Shown: positions 1-9,349 of the stretch, in pieces
Numbering within the stretch: the stretch's first letter is position 1
How the letters are laid out: each line of letters opens with the position of its first letter
NCBI RefSeq assembly: GCF_001742305.1
Contig: NZ_MJAT01000004.1
Location: 38,349 to 102,348, forward strand
Origin: Desulfuribacillus stibiiarsenatis
Lineage (GTDB): Bacteria; Bacillota; Bacilli; Desulfuribacillales; Desulfuribacillaceae
Direction of reading: 5' to 3'
DNA: 64,000 bases
Notes under the pieces: model-generated
What the model was told of the DNA's origin: nothing
The model's database searches: none
What the model saw: only the letters and a program-made list of their open reading frames with translations
Translations under genes and position numbers: made by a program

Positions 1-438
1 ACCATTGGCTTCGACAATCGCCGTTTCGACCTCTTTTATATCAAAAACATCTTTTTCGCGAAGCATCTGTAGTATGTTATCAATAGAGTATCTAATTTTC
101 TTGAGATTTTTATTAAGAAACTTCCCGTGTTGGATGACAATAGTCGGTTCAAAGGTTAACAATCTCCCTATGGTTCGATTTGAAATCTTCCAATTGGCAA
201 CAATTCTTTGGAGAAACCCGATGGCGACAATAGCTACTGCTGTTGGTAGATGATGGACATTAGGGTCAGCTATATCTGCTCCGACAACGGAACCAAGGGT
301 CACAATGATTAGAAAATCAAATACTGGAAGCTGTCCAATGGCACGTTTACCCATGTATATGGCAATTAATAAAAGTAAGGGTAAAATTGTGACAATTCGC
401 CCTAAAACTAATAATATTTCTTTCAAAGATTCTATCAT
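1..438 (-). CDS. DUF421 (YetF/YcaP-like) membrane protein, C-terminus cut by window edge
   Basis: Reading the minus strand from ATG at 438 gives an open frame of 146 codons to the window edge. The N-terminus has hydrophobic segments (about residues 5-25 and 35-55) followed by MGKRAIGQLPVFDFLIIVTL and ADIADPN, typical of the DUF421 family (Bacillus YetF/YdfR, E. coli YcaP). The later part (FEPTIVIQHGKF, then a REKDVFDIKEVETAIVEANG-like stretch) matches the soluble YetF-type region that follows the membrane segments. A GAAAGG-type ribosome site precedes the ATG. The molecular role of the family is not firmly known. The C-terminal part lies outside the window. The plus-strand frame over the same DNA is a shadow. 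Confidence 0.85.
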   Translation of the reverse strand, partial: MIESLKEILLVLGRIVTILPLLLLIAIYMGKRAIGQLPVFDFLIIVTLGSVVGADIADPNVHHLPTAVAIVAIGFLQRIVANWKISNRTIGRLLTFEPTIVIQHGKFLNKNLKKIRYSIDNILQMLREKDVFDIKEVETAIVEANG

Positions 439-858
439 ATAGCCTTTCACACTCTTTCCTGGGATTGCAGTTCAAAGAAAGTTTCGTTTTGAATGCATAC
501 AAGACATTTTTTCCTGAAAGCAGTAGTGCCATACATTTTTTTTAAACAATAAAAATTGGGGAATGTTTTAGCCTTGGGGGCTAACAATGCTCCCCTTTTT
601 TGCGTGCCAAGTTCTAAGCAAAAGGTGACCATGAACTATTGAATTACACGAAGGAGCAATATACAGAAACATTAAATTGGTTTAAAAGATATCTTCCATA
701 AATATAGAATACACAGCGGGCCCCCTTCTATTATCTCATTAAAAATGGGGAAGCTAATGGATAGTATAGATTATATTTGTTATAAAAATTAGCGTTCTAT
801 GGTAGTATAAGAATTATTAATATTCCTTGAAAAATTAACATAAAAGGGGATCAATCAG
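439..858. other. Intergenic region between divergent DUF421 and GyrI-like genes
   Basis: A 420-bp gap with no convincing gene. It holds one strong hairpin (558-595, listed separately) and AT-rich DNA around 750-840 that presumably carries the promoter of the next gene. I found no tRNA or recognisable riboswitch consensus. Confidence 0.5.
555..602 (+). terminator. Terminator-like hairpin, T-rich on both strands
   Basis: GGGGAATGTTTTAGCC (558-573) pairs imperfectly with GGCTAACAATGCTCCCC (579-595). TTTTTT follows on the plus strand and an A-run precedes it, so the minus strand also ends in a T-run. No plus-strand gene lies upstream in the window, so it may end an unannotated short transcript or block antisense reading into the DUF421 gene. 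Confidence 0.45.
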
Positions 859-1338
859 ATGGAATACAAAGTGGTTGAGAAAAGCGCGTTTCAGGTTATC
901 GGGAAAGAACGAACGATTACAACTGTAAATGGGGAAAATCTTGAGCTCATAACTGAGTTTTGGGCCGATAGCGCTGAAGATGGGACTGTAGAAATGCTTA
1001 GAGGACAAGCAGGTAGCCTTGGGCTTCTTGGTATATGCATGAATTTTGACCATGCTCAAAGTGAACTAACGTATATGATTGCAGTGGAAAAGCCAGCTAC
1101 AGAAATAACTGGTTGTTTTGTCGAAAGAGAGATATCAGCAAGTACTTGGGTGATTTTTGAGTCTGTTGGGGCCATCCCAGAGGCGATACAGAACCTATGG
1201 GAGAAAATATTTGCCCAATGGTTTCCTGTTGAAGGATATGAACCATCTAGTGCGCCCATATTAGAGGTATACCCAATTGGTAATCAAAAAGATGCACAAT
1301 ACAGATGTGAAGCGTGGGTGCCTGTGATTCAAAAGTAA
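859..1338 (+). CDS. GyrI-like / AraC-type effector-binding domain protein
   Basis: 159 aa. The whole protein resembles the stand-alone SOUL/GyrI-like small-molecule-binding fold found as the C-terminal domain of AraC/MerR regulators: MEYKVVEKSAFQVIGKER at the start, a central LGICMNFD...ELTYMIAVEK strand pair, then STWVIFESVGAIPEAIQNLW and a terminal CEAWVPV strand. There is no DNA-binding domain, so it is a ligand-binding protein of unknown ligand. An AAAAGGGGA ribosome site lies about 9 bp before ATG 859. The next gene (DUF1499) is 27 bp downstream and probably co-transcribed. Confidence 0.8.
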   Translation: MEYKVVEKSAFQVIGKERTITTVNGENLELITEFWADSAEDGTVEMLRGQAGSLGLLGICMNFDHAQSELTYMIAVEKPATEITGCFVEREISASTWVIFESVGAIPEAIQNLWEKIFAQWFPVEGYEPSSAPILEVYPIGNQKDAQYRCEAWVPVIQK

Positions 1339-1365
1339 TATTTTTATAATAGTGGGAGGAACGCA

Positions 1366-1830
1366 ATGATTAGAATGATTGGATGGGGAGCGGCCCTGTT
1401 TGTAGTGCTTGCGATAGGTGTTATTGCGATTATCATGTACATCGGTAACAGTAAAGTGCCGGATCATTTAGGTGTAGTCGACGGTAGACTAGCACCATTA
1501 CCTGATTCGCCAAATGCAGTGTCCAGCCAGACTGACAATCCAGAAAAACGTGTAGAACCACTACCGATTTTAGGTGACAAAGTAAACAGTATGGAAAAAA
1601 TCAAGCAAGCGATTCTGGCATATGGTGGGTCCACAATTGTCAACGAGCGCGAAGAATACATACATGTTGTATTTTCAACTCCAAGGATGAAGTATAAAGA
1701 TGATGTTGAGTTCTACATAGACGAAGCAAATCAAGTGATTCACATCCGCTCTGCATCACGTGTGGGACATTCCGATTTAGGACTCAATCGGAAAAGGTAT
1801 GAGGAATTAAAGGGCTTATATATGCAGTAA
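1366..1830 (+). CDS. DUF1499 family membrane-anchored protein
   Basis: 154 aa. One N-terminal membrane segment (about residues 5-27) is followed by a short linker and the DUF1499 signature: RLAPLPDSPNAVSSQ (about residues 40-54) and, near the C-terminus, IRSASRVGHSDLGLNRKRYE. The family's function is unknown. The usual Cys in the 'DSPNCVSSQ' motif is Ala here. GGGAGGA precedes the ATG by 7 bp. It probably forms a small operon with the GyrI-like gene upstream. Confidence 0.85.
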   Translation: MIRMIGWGAALFVVLAIGVIAIIMYIGNSKVPDHLGVVDGRLAPLPDSPNAVSSQTDNPEKRVEPLPILGDKVNSMEKIKQAILAYGGSTIVNEREEYIHVVFSTPRMKYKDDVEFYIDEANQVIHIRSASRVGHSDLGLNRKRYEELKGLYMQ

Positions 1831-1934
1831 ATAGAAAGTTATTAAATACAAAACCCTTATGGGTTACTTATAATAGAAATATACACAGAACTATGATAGT
1901 GTATACAGCATAACGACAGAGGAAGTGACATAAC

Positions 1935-2291
1935 ATGATTAGTATTACAATACCAGTAGCAGATGTAACGATTACGAAAAAAGATAACCCTGAGGGTAGC
2001 AATATTTACGGTTTTACTGATTTTCACCTGATTCCAAGGGACAAGGGTGGAATTTTCATGTTTTATAATCATGACGGAGAGCTATTGTTCGTCGGCAAAG
2101 CAAGGAAGCTTAGACAAAGAATAAAAAAGCACTTTGAAGATACAGTATCCGCCATTAAAATGAGTCGGGATGAAGTGGTAAAGATTGAAGTATGTATTGT
2201 TGAAGATCCTGTACATAGAGAGATTTATGAAACGTATATTATCAATGAACTAAAATCTAAACATAATGTGGATAAAGTATTTTTTAAGTAA
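1935..2291 (+). CDS. GIY-YIG nuclease-domain protein (UvrC N-terminal-like)
   Basis: 118 aa. After a roughly 30-residue N-terminal extension, GGIFMFYNHDGELLFVGKA and KLRQRIKKHF match the GIY-YIG fold, with the first motif degenerate (IFMFY in place of GIYxF) and the Arg of the second motif kept. VHREIYETYIINELKSKHN carries the conserved Glu of the metal site. Size and layout fit the stand-alone nucleotide-excision-repair-like endonucleases of Bacillota rather than UvrC itself. A convergent bidirectional terminator follows. Confidence 0.75.
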   Translation: MISITIPVADVTITKKDNPEGSNIYGFTDFHLIPRDKGGIFMFYNHDGELLFVGKARKLRQRIKKHFEDTVSAIKMSRDEVVKIEVCIVEDPVHREIYETYIINELKSKHNVDKVFFK

Positions 2292-2325
2292 AACATTATG
2301 AAGTTCAGAGTTAGTTATGTGATAG

Positions 2326-2370
2326 AAAAAGGTCTAGATTTCTCTGAGAAGAGTCTAGACCTTTTCTTTT
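2326..2370. terminator. Bidirectional intrinsic terminator
   Basis: AAAAGGTCTAGA (2327-2338) pairs perfectly with TCTAGACCTTTT (2354-2365). A T-rich tail follows on plus and A-rich DNA precedes it. It lies between the convergent GIY-YIG and LysM-GH18 genes. Confidence 0.85.
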
Positions 2371-2403
2371 GTGCAATTTTTAAACTTTAGCAATACGTGT
2401 ACG

Positions 2404-3690
2404 TTATCTCTTCACCACATTAAAGTTCTCTTGAATCAGTAGCCAGTTTTGTGGGAAAGAAAGCCCTAGCTTCCAATAGCTTACCCCCCGTAGTCCTAAC
2501 TCCTTCACAAGATTGAACTTCGCTTGGATTGAACGTGCATCCTCGAACCAAACCTTATGCAATCGTCCTTCAGCATCTCGGTAATCGAAATGAGGTGCTT
2601 GCGCAGTAAAATCATACTGAATGGCTACGTTGTTCTGTGCTGCAATTTCAATCGCCCTTTGTGGACTAACTGCTCTTGCATATGGTCCGCCAGGAACATA
2701 CGGCAATGTCCAGTCGTATCCGTACAGGTTCTGACCCATCATAATCTTTGAAGCAGGCATTTCCGTTAAGGCATATTCTAACACCTGGCGCACGGGTCCA
2801 ATAGGGGATACTGGCATTGGTGGTCCACCACTATAGCCCCACTCGTAGGTCATGATTACAACAAAGTCAGCAATTTCACCATGGGCTCTATAATCATGGG
2901 CTTCGTACCATGGGCCGACCTGAGTAGCGCTAGTCTTCGGTGCTAATGCGGTTGACATTAACAAGCCTTGAGCAGATAATCTTGCCTTGGCTCTACGCAG
3001 AAAGTTGTTATAATTCTCCCGAAGTTCAGGTGGGAGGAACTCCAAATCAAAGTGAACGTCTCCAAAGTTATAACGTCTTGCCTCGGCGATGATATTATCC
3101 AATAATCGATCTTGTAGCTCAACGTTAGTTAATATAATTCTGCCAAGCTCAGCACTAAACTGACCACCTTCTAGATTCGTCACAACTAGCATTAATGCTG
3201 CACGGTTTGCCTGCGCGATGGCAGGAAAATTGTTCATCGGTGGACCTTGCAATGTTCCGTCTCTTTGAATTTGGTAGCTAAATGGTGCAAGATAAGTTAA
3301 CAAGGGTGCAGCGTTACGTGTAGCTTGCTCTAGAGCAGGAGTAACAGCTCCTCCCAATGGCTCTACATATGCGTTAATCTCTGCATTTGTTCTAGGTCTA
3401 GGAGGAATATAGATTCTTAAGCCAACAGGGAGCGGCTGCGTTGGAGATATTTGATTGATTCTAGCAAGCTCTAGATAATTCACACCAAATCTTCGTCCAA
3501 TGGAGAATAGGCTGTCTCCTGGGCGCACCCAGTAAAAGCTTCCCACAATCGGAATGACTAAAGCCTGACCAACTACCAGAACATTTGGGTTGGGTATTTC
3601 ATTTGCCGATGCTATTGCAGCCGCAGTCGTATTATAAGCCTGGGCAATTCCGAACAACGATTGTCCACGTTGGACAACATGAATTTGCAT
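2404..3690 (-). CDS. yaaH: LysM-GH18 spore cortex hydrolase (YaaH/SleL-like)
   Basis: 428 aa. Two N-terminal LysM domains (about residues 2-47, HVVQRGQSLFGIAQAYN; about 51-96, YWVRPGDSLFSIGRRF) precede a glycosyl hydrolase 18 barrel. The catalytic strand reads FGDVHFDLEF (about residues 212-221), which keeps the acid Glu and the Asp two positions before it. Length and order match Bacillus YaaH (427 aa) and the SleL cortical-fragment lytic N-acetylglucosaminidase, which acts during spore germination. No signal peptide is present, as usual for these spore-targeted enzymes. The ATG has a good AAGGAG site. Assignment to YaaH rather than a paralogue (YdhD, YvbX) is inference. Confidence 0.88.
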   Translation of the reverse strand: MQIHVVQRGQSLFGIAQAYNTTAAAIASANEIPNPNVLVVGQALVIPIVGSFYWVRPGDSLFSIGRRFGVNYLELARINQISPTQPLPVGLRIYIPPRPRTNAEINAYVEPLGGAVTPALEQATRNAAPLLTYLAPFSYQIQRDGTLQGPPMNNFPAIAQANRAALMLVVTNLEGGQFSAELGRIILTNVELQDRLLDNIIAEARRYNFGDVHFDLEFLPPELRENYNNFLRRAKARLSAQGLLMSTALAPKTSATQVGPWYEAHDYRAHGEIADFVVIMTYEWGYSGGPPMPVSPIGPVRQVLEYALTEMPASKIMMGQNLYGYDWTLPYVPGGPYARAVSPQRAIEIAAQNNVAIQYDFTAQAPHFDYRDAEGRLHKVWFEDARSIQAKFNLVKELGLRGVSYWKLGLSFPQNWLLIQENFNVVKR

Positions 3691-3858
3691 GTAGATCTCC
3701 TTCTTTTCATAGATATTTACCTATATCATTATATGAAGGAAAAAGAAAAGTGCTATTGTATTCCATTTAATAAAAAGTTAATGATTTTACAGGCTTGAAT
3801 GGAAAGGAGTTTCATATATTTTTAACGAATACTATAAAATGGTAAATGCTAGAACTAC

Positions 3859-3922
3859 ATAAAGAAAACTTAGTTCAGCTGGAGTTTTTTACTCCACCTG
3901 AACTCTAGTTGCACTTATTTCG
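3859..3922 (+). repeat. Hairpin repeat, copy A (short form)
   Basis: Begins ATAAAGAAAACTTAGTTCAG and ends CTCTAGTTGCACTTATTTCG. The core is an inverted repeat, AGTTCAGCTGGAGT paired with ACTCCACCTGAACT (13 of 14). The same two ends flank a longer core at 49653-49766 and, inverted, at 31821-31908. It lies in the divergent gap 60 bp before the RND adaptor start. Confidence 0.75.
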
Positions 3923-3982
3923 AAGTTTAGCAAAAATATAAAGTGAGTCCACGGATTCAATAGTTTAGAAAGGTGTAGAACA

Positions 3983-5221
3983 ATGAAAAGGAATTTATTC
4001 ACAAGAAAGATCCTATTTGTATTTTGTGTTACGTTGCTTACTGCGTTACTCGTAGCATGTGCAGCGAAAGAAGTGAACACAGTACCGGTAGAGGATAAAG
4101 AAAAGCGAGTAAAAGTTGAAAAACCAATGCTACTATCGATGGGGGAAACATTAGTTACCAAAGCAGATATCGTGCCCTCCCAAGAAGTTAGTGTAGTAGC
4201 GGAGGCAGAAGGTACAATGGTTGCCCGTAAGACGCAAATCGGCAAGTTAGTGAAAAAAGGAGATATCCTATTCACGATTGAAAACAGCTCCATTGATTTA
4301 GCCCTATCAAAGCTTCAATTAGAGAAAGAGATTGCTAGAAAGCGATTAGATAACGCGAAAATAGAATATGATAATTCGGTAACTCTCCGAAAAATGAGCC
4401 TTGAGAAACTAGAGCAGCAAAAGTTGATACTTGAGCGGGAAATGGAACGCTTTCAGCAGCTCTACGAAGCATCAGCAATTCCTAAGAAAGAACTAGAAGC
4501 AATAGAAGACCAAATCAAATTGCTTGCATTAGATATTAAGCAAGGGAAAGAAGGATATCGTCAGCTTTTACAAAACCAAGACCTAGCGTTAATGGAAGTT
4601 CAACTCAAGGAATTAGATATCGCATTGCAAGACATTTCACTTAAACAGGATAAGTTGCAGATTCGTGCGCCAATTACTGGAGTAATCACGGAATTGCAAG
4701 GGGCCGTAGGGATGAAGCTTCGTGGTGGAGAACCAGTAGCGAAAATAGAATCCCACCAGCCGTTATATGCTCGCGCAGAGATTGCTGAACACGAACTGAT
4801 ATATGTACAAAACCGAAAGTCATTTCCCTTACAGGTTACCGTGTTAAATGAAACGCTAGATTCGCAGCTATTATTTATATCGCCATCACCAAAATCGGGT
4901 AAGAACGGATATAAGATGGAGCTGCAAATTGCGAACAATCATAATCACAAATTGTTACCGGGAATGAGTGCGCAACTCGTGTTATCCGACGACCGATCCC
5001 AGGAAGTCATGACGGTGCCAAATAGTGCATTATTCCGTGATGCAGACGAGTACCATGTGTTTACGGTTAAAGAGGGGAAAGCAGTAAAGACACTCGTTGA
5101 AATCGGTAGAAGAAATAAGGAATATGTAGAAATTATTAGTGGGCTAACAAGCGAAGACGCAGTAGTAGTATTAGGTCAGAATCAATTAGAAGACGGTGAC
5201 ATAGTCGTCGTTTTACAATAG
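3983..5221 (+). CDS. RND efflux periplasmic adaptor (HlyD/MFP family lipoprotein)
   Basis: 412 aa. It has a lipoprotein signal with lipobox LLVAC (Cys about residue 27). A lipoyl half-motif (VSVVAEAEGTMVARKTQIGKLVKKGDILFTIE) is followed by a long alpha-helical hairpin (about residues 105-220, charged and Leu-rich), then the second lipoyl half (LQIRAPITGVITELQGAVGM) and beta-barrel domains. The adaptor links the RND pump encoded 11 bp downstream to the cell envelope. No TolC-like gene is nearby, as expected for a monoderm, where such pairs (for example SwrC-type systems) export amphipathic compounds. Confidence 0.9.
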   Translation: MKRNLFTRKILFVFCVTLLTALLVACAAKEVNTVPVEDKEKRVKVEKPMLLSMGETLVTKADIVPSQEVSVVAEAEGTMVARKTQIGKLVKKGDILFTIENSSIDLALSKLQLEKEIARKRLDNAKIEYDNSVTLRKMSLEKLEQQKLILEREMERFQQLYEASAIPKKELEAIEDQIKLLALDIKQGKEGYRQLLQNQDLALMEVQLKELDIALQDISLKQDKLQIRAPITGVITELQGAVGMKLRGGEPVAKIESHQPLYARAEIAEHELIYVQNRKSFPLQVTVLNETLDSQLLFISPSPKSGKNGYKMELQIANNHNHKLLPGMSAQLVLSDDRSQEVMTVPNSALFRDADEYHVFTVKEGKAVKTLVEIGRRNKEYVEIISGLTSEDAVVVLGQNQLEDGDIVVVLQ

Positions 5222-5232
5222 GAGGGATTTAC

Positions 5233-8200
5233 ATGTTATCCTTTCTATTTAAAAGGCCTTTAATTATTTTTCTCGTTTCATGCATGGTGATGATCGCAGG
5301 GACAATCGCGACGTTACTACTACCGATTCAAATTTTGCCAAAAGTCGATGAACCAACCCTTTCTGTTAGAATTGTGTTAGACAAAGAAACGGATTTAGAT
5401 GAAGTAGAGCGAGAGGTTACTCTGCCACTAGAGAATGTGGTTTTATATTCTGATATTGTCAAACGGACGACAGCGACCACGACGACGAAGAACGTCAATA
5501 TCCATTTAGTCATGAAAGATAGTGCTTCTGAAAGTCAAATTAATAAGCTGCAAGATACTATCAATCAACAAATCAACTCAGTATCTCTTAAGATTAGTTC
5601 CAGTGAAGTGAAACAATTCTCGACAGAAGATGATACGTTTATGAGTATTGCCGTGGTCCCTGAGGACATAGAGAACGAAACGATTCGCAATGAAATCCGG
5701 GACGTCCTGATTCCGAATCTGCGACAAATCCCGGAACTTCGGAAAATTGAGCATAACTTAGGCACTTATGACGAGTATTATGTTTTTGAGATGAAGCCAG
5801 GAAAAGTACAAAGCTTGCAAAAATCAGCGCAAGTCATTCAAGAGATTCAAGAGAATTTTACCGCGCCCTTGTTAGGAACCATCTCCTATAATCAAAGTCA
5901 ATATCGGGTAAAAAGCGAATCGGTTGTAACGAGCCCAGAAGATATTATGAATTTCCGCTTGAGTACGGGGGAGTTATTGATAGATCTCGTTGATATGCGG
6001 ATGGAGAAAAAAGCGACCAAGGTCATCACACGTTTAAACGGGAAAGATTATTACAGTGTTGATTTAAATATTTCGTCATCAGAAAGCGAAGTAAAAACAG
6101 CGAAAAAAGTCCGTGACATGCTAGATAAAATACATGGAAATAAGACAACAGACTGGCAATTTTATTATATTTGGGATGCCTCAAACTTTATCGGGCAGGC
6201 AATTACAGAGTTATTAATAAATATTGGTATCGGGACACTTGTGGCAATAGGCGTACTGTTTATAGTGTTTCGCAATGTTCGCACGATTCTTGTCATAGCA
6301 ATCAGTATTCCTATTTGCATTATGACAACGCTGTTGGTTCTTAAGCTATTCAATTATAGCATTAACATTATGACACTCATGGCTATCGGAATTGGTACAG
6401 GGATGATAGTGGATGCCTGCATTGTAGTTTTAGAGAATATATTCCGCAAGATACAGATGGGAATAGAGAAGAAAGAAGCAGTCTTATCGGGGACACGGGA
6501 AGTCATGGGACCAGTTATCTCGTCAGTCCTTACAACGATTGCGGTATTCTTGCCTATCGGATATTTAGAAGGGTTTGTAGGTCAATTAACGAAACAGTTG
6601 GCCCTTACAGTGACGACAGCTTTAGTCTCATCTTTAGTTGTGTCATTAACCGTGATTCCTTTATTATCTTACTATTTGAGCACGAAACAAAAGGAATCTG
6701 CCCTTGGATCTAAATTAACAGACGGGTATATTCGTATATTGGAGTTTTGTTTACGCAGTAAGTGGATCATACTGACTGGTTTTACAGTACTGCTAGTGGT
6801 CTTTAGTTACGCACTTGTAGTCCATGTCCCGAAAAACTATGTTCCTAACGTTTCAGAAAGAGCTTTATACGTTCGTTTTGAAGTCGATGAAAAGACGAAT
6901 TTCAGCACAACAAAAACATTGCTAAGTGAAACCGCAGAGAAGATTGAAAACCTTCAAGATGTACAGAATGTATTCTATTGGGCAGATGAAGGCAGAAGTC
7001 ATCGTGGCAATTTCTATATTCACTACGAGCCAGTAGAAGAAATGTCTATGACGGAAGAAGAAGTCAATCAGCAGATAGAGAAAGCTATCAATGAAACTAT
7101 TCCATACTCGTTTTTAACCATTAGTAGTGGTCAAACAGATACGTCAGGGAGACTTCAGATAGCTGTAAGATCTTCAACGATGGCGGATATTATTACCGAA
7201 GTGCCATTAATTCGGGATAATTTCATGCTAATACAGGGGGTAACTGGAGTAGAATCCAGTATTGCCAAGGAAAGCGTAGAGTGGAGTATTGACTTTTCTC
7301 AGCAGCAGTTAGATCATTTTGGCCTAACGCGTAATTCGGTAGAACAATATGTGAGAACAGTACTGAATGGCGTAAAGGATATTAAGCTTAAGGTGGCTGG
7401 GAAAGAGAAAACAGCAGATATTGTGTTTCCGAAAGTATATAGAGAATCATCGGATGCATTATTTCAGTTACCGATTCAAGACAGGGCGAATTTAACACTA
7501 GAATCTGTTGCTACACTTTCGAATTCTCCTGCAGAAGCAAATCGCACAAGGAAAAATGGCAACTACGAAATAGAAATGACAATTTATTATGAGAAAGAGC
7601 AACGATATGAAATAGAGCGCCAGGTCGATCTATTTCTAGCGAATTATCAAAGTCAAGACGTGTATCTCTCGTATACTGGGACCCAACAGGAGCAGGATGA
7701 GGCGTTTATAAACTTAATCTTAGCGGCTGTTGTAGCTTTTGCCTTAGTATTCTTTATCTTAACGGTGCAGTTCAATCGATTGCGTCAGCCATTTGTAATC
7801 ATGGCATCCTTGCCATTCACACTGATTGGGGTTGCAGTAGGATTTCTAATCACTGGTCGTGTGTTTGACATCGTCGCTATGATTGGGATTGTTATGCTAG
7901 TAGGTATTGTTGTTAACAATGCAATTGTGCTAATTGACGTCATTAACAATCGGAGAGCCGAGGGGTATACTGTCCATAATGCAATTATAGATGGAGCACG
8001 GACTAGACTTCGTCCCATCCTCACTACAACGTTAACTACAGTAGGAGGACTAATAGCAATGTTTATCGGTGGTACCAATACATCGGATTTCCAAACACCA
8101 CTAGCCACAGCCGTTATTTTCGGGTTGTTATTCTCGACTTTAGTCAGTCTGTTAGTTCTACCAATTATATATTCCTTGTTTGAGTCGGTTGCTGGATTCT

Positions 8201-8265
8201 TCTCTAGAAGGTCTAACAAGAACACAGAACAGAAGCAGTTGACAGAAGAAACAATCCATAGCTAA
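5233..8265 (+). CDS. RND family efflux pump (AcrB/SwrC-like)
   Basis: 1010 aa. The layout is typical: TM1 (about residues 8-30), a large extracellular domain, TM2-6 (about 320-480), TM7 (about 513-535), a second large loop, and TM8-12 (about 835-990). The TM4 motif reads GMIVDACIVVLENIF, with a single Asp (D394) where AcrB has two adjacent Asp, like heavy-metal-type CusA pumps. The overall lack of a CusA-like metal relay and the similarity to SwrC favour a drug or lipopeptide substrate, but the substrate cannot be told from sequence. AGGAGGG precedes the ATG. It forms an operon with the adaptor. Confidence 0.9.
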   Translation: MLSFLFKRPLIIFLVSCMVMIAGTIATLLLPIQILPKVDEPTLSVRIVLDKETDLDEVEREVTLPLENVVLYSDIVKRTTATTTTKNVNIHLVMKDSASESQINKLQDTINQQINSVSLKISSSEVKQFSTEDDTFMSIAVVPEDIENETIRNEIRDVLIPNLRQIPELRKIEHNLGTYDEYYVFEMKPGKVQSLQKSAQVIQEIQENFTAPLLGTISYNQSQYRVKSESVVTSPEDIMNFRLSTGELLIDLVDMRMEKKATKVITRLNGKDYYSVDLNISSSESEVKTAKKVRDMLDKIHGNKTTDWQFYYIWDASNFIGQAITELLINIGIGTLVAIGVLFIVFRNVRTILVIAISIPICIMTTLLVLKLFNYSINIMTLMAIGIGTGMIVDACIVVLENIFRKIQMGIEKKEAVLSGTREVMGPVISSVLTTIAVFLPIGYLEGFVGQLTKQLALTVTTALVSSLVVSLTVIPLLSYYLSTKQKESALGSKLTDGYIRILEFCLRSKWIILTGFTVLLVVFSYALVVHVPKNYVPNVSERALYVRFEVDEKTNFSTTKTLLSETAEKIENLQDVQNVFYWADEGRSHRGNFYIHYEPVEEMSMTEEEVNQQIEKAINETIPYSFLTISSGQTDTSGRLQIAVRSSTMADIITEVPLIRDNFMLIQGVTGVESSIAKESVEWSIDFSQQQLDHFGLTRNSVEQYVRTVLNGVKDIKLKVAGKEKTADIVFPKVYRESSDALFQLPIQDRANLTLESVATLSNSPAEANRTRKNGNYEIEMTIYYEKEQRYEIERQVDLFLANYQSQDVYLSYTGTQQEQDEAFINLILAAVVAFALVFFILTVQFNRLRQPFVIMASLPFTLIGVAVGFLITGRVFDIVAMIGIVMLVGIVVNNAIVLIDVINNRRAEGYTVHNAIIDGARTRLRPILTTTLTTVGGLIAMFIGGTNTSDFQTPLATAVIFGLLFSTLVSLLVLPIIYSLFESVAGFFSRRSNKNTEQKQLTEETIHS

Positions 8266-8421
8266 ACCATAGCACGTTCTCTGTTTCGTTTTCCAATTCT
8301 TAGCAGAGATGAAACTGAGAGAATCTTTACCAGAGAAGATCAGGGCCATAATCACTGCCAGGTTGGAAACTTTGGCTTAGCACTAGATGAAATGGCACAA
8401 TGGTTAAAAAAGCACCAATAG
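8266..8421 (+). pseudogene. Remnant of an alpha/beta-hydrolase C-terminus
   Basis: The frame continuing directly past the RND stop reads PILSRDETERIFTREDQGHN and then HCQVGNFGLALDEMAQWLKK up to a TAG at 8419. The stretch G-H-N-H-C-Q-V-G-N followed by an amphipathic helix resembles the catalytic-His end of S9/alpha-beta hydrolases ('GAxHHCQxGN...VFDWL'). No start codon or upstream domain exists, so it looks like the tail of a deleted gene. Confidence 0.4.
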
Positions 8422-8451
8422 AAATAGAATCATCTAGTAATGTAAATATCG

Positions 8452-9135
8452 TCATATATTTTCAATCTGCCAGTCAATCGGTTCCTTGCCTATAGAGGTA
8501 AGGAACTTATTTGTTTGGGAAAACGGTTTGCTACCAAAGAAACCCCTATGCGAAGATAATGGGCTAGGATGTACAGACTTAATGATATAATGCTGTGGCT
8601 TGTTGATAATCCTAAGTTTTGATTGCGCGTTTGCCCCCCATAGAATGAATACGATAGGGTCTTGTCTATCATTTAATATACGAATGATTTGATCAGTAAA
8701 CAGTTCCCAGCCTATGTTCTTATGGGAGTTGGCTTCACCTGCTCGTACAGTTAAAGCAGTGTTTAATAGCATTACCCCTTGATCAGCCCACTTTTTCAAA
8801 TATCCATTGTTAGGAATATAGCAATGTAAATCTGATTGTAATTCTTTGAATATATTAACTAGCGATGGCGGAGCTGGAACCCCCGGTTTCACTGAGAAGC
8901 TTAAGCCATGAGCTTGGTTTGGTCCGTGGTATGGATCTTGCCCAAGAATCACGACTTTTACATCCTTGTAGTCTGTGAAATGTAGTGCATTAAAGATATC
9001 ATACATATCAGGATAGATTGTTTTCGTCCGGTATTCGTTAGCTAGAAACTGCCGGAGCTGGATATAGTAATCTTTCTGAAACTCTTGTTCTAATAGATTC
9101 TGCCACTCATTTTTTAATAGTTTCATCTGCTTCAC
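8452..9135 (-). CDS. ung: Uracil-DNA glycosylase
   Basis: 227 aa, normal length for family-1 UDG. The water-activating motif [17 protein letters not shown] (Asp about residue 65), the uracil-binding FILWGANAQ and the DNA-intercalating loop [13 protein letters not shown] are all intact. It removes uracil from DNA to start base-excision repair. Encoded alone on the minus strand between the RND operon and the HD-GYP gene. Confidence 0.97.
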   Translation of the reverse strand: MKQMKLLKNEWQNLLEQEFQKDYYIQLRQFLANEYRTKTIYPDMYDIFNALHFTDYKDVKVVILGQDPYHGPNQAHGLSFSVKPGVPAPPSLVNIFKELQSDLHCYIPNNGYLKKWADQGVMLLNTALTVRAGEANSHKNIGWELFTDQIIRILNDRQDPIVFILWGANAQSKLRIINKPQHYIIKSVHPSPLSSHRGFFGSKPFSQTNKFLTSIGKEPIDWQIENI

Positions 9136-9349
9136 CTATAAGAGAAATTTGAAATCAGTATGGATGTATTATATCAAAAAGGCTAGATTATGGGTGTAAC
9201 AGATTTGGTCCAACAAAATAGAGTACATGCGGTTTATGTACAAAAAATACTATTACTAGTAAAATATGAATAGATAAATTTTGCGTATACAGTGCTAATG
9301 AAATTGATATCTAAGATTTTAATTTCGGGGGATATAAGGAGGTTAAGAG

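Noticed and set aside
5..253. Plus-strand ORF of 82 codons at the left edge
   Set aside because: It is the shadow of the DUF421 gene, which is clearly recognisable on the minus strand.
9200..9349. c-di-GMP riboswitch before the HD-GYP gene
   Set aside because: No conserved GEMM core; only a small GTACAT/ATGTAC dyad is present.
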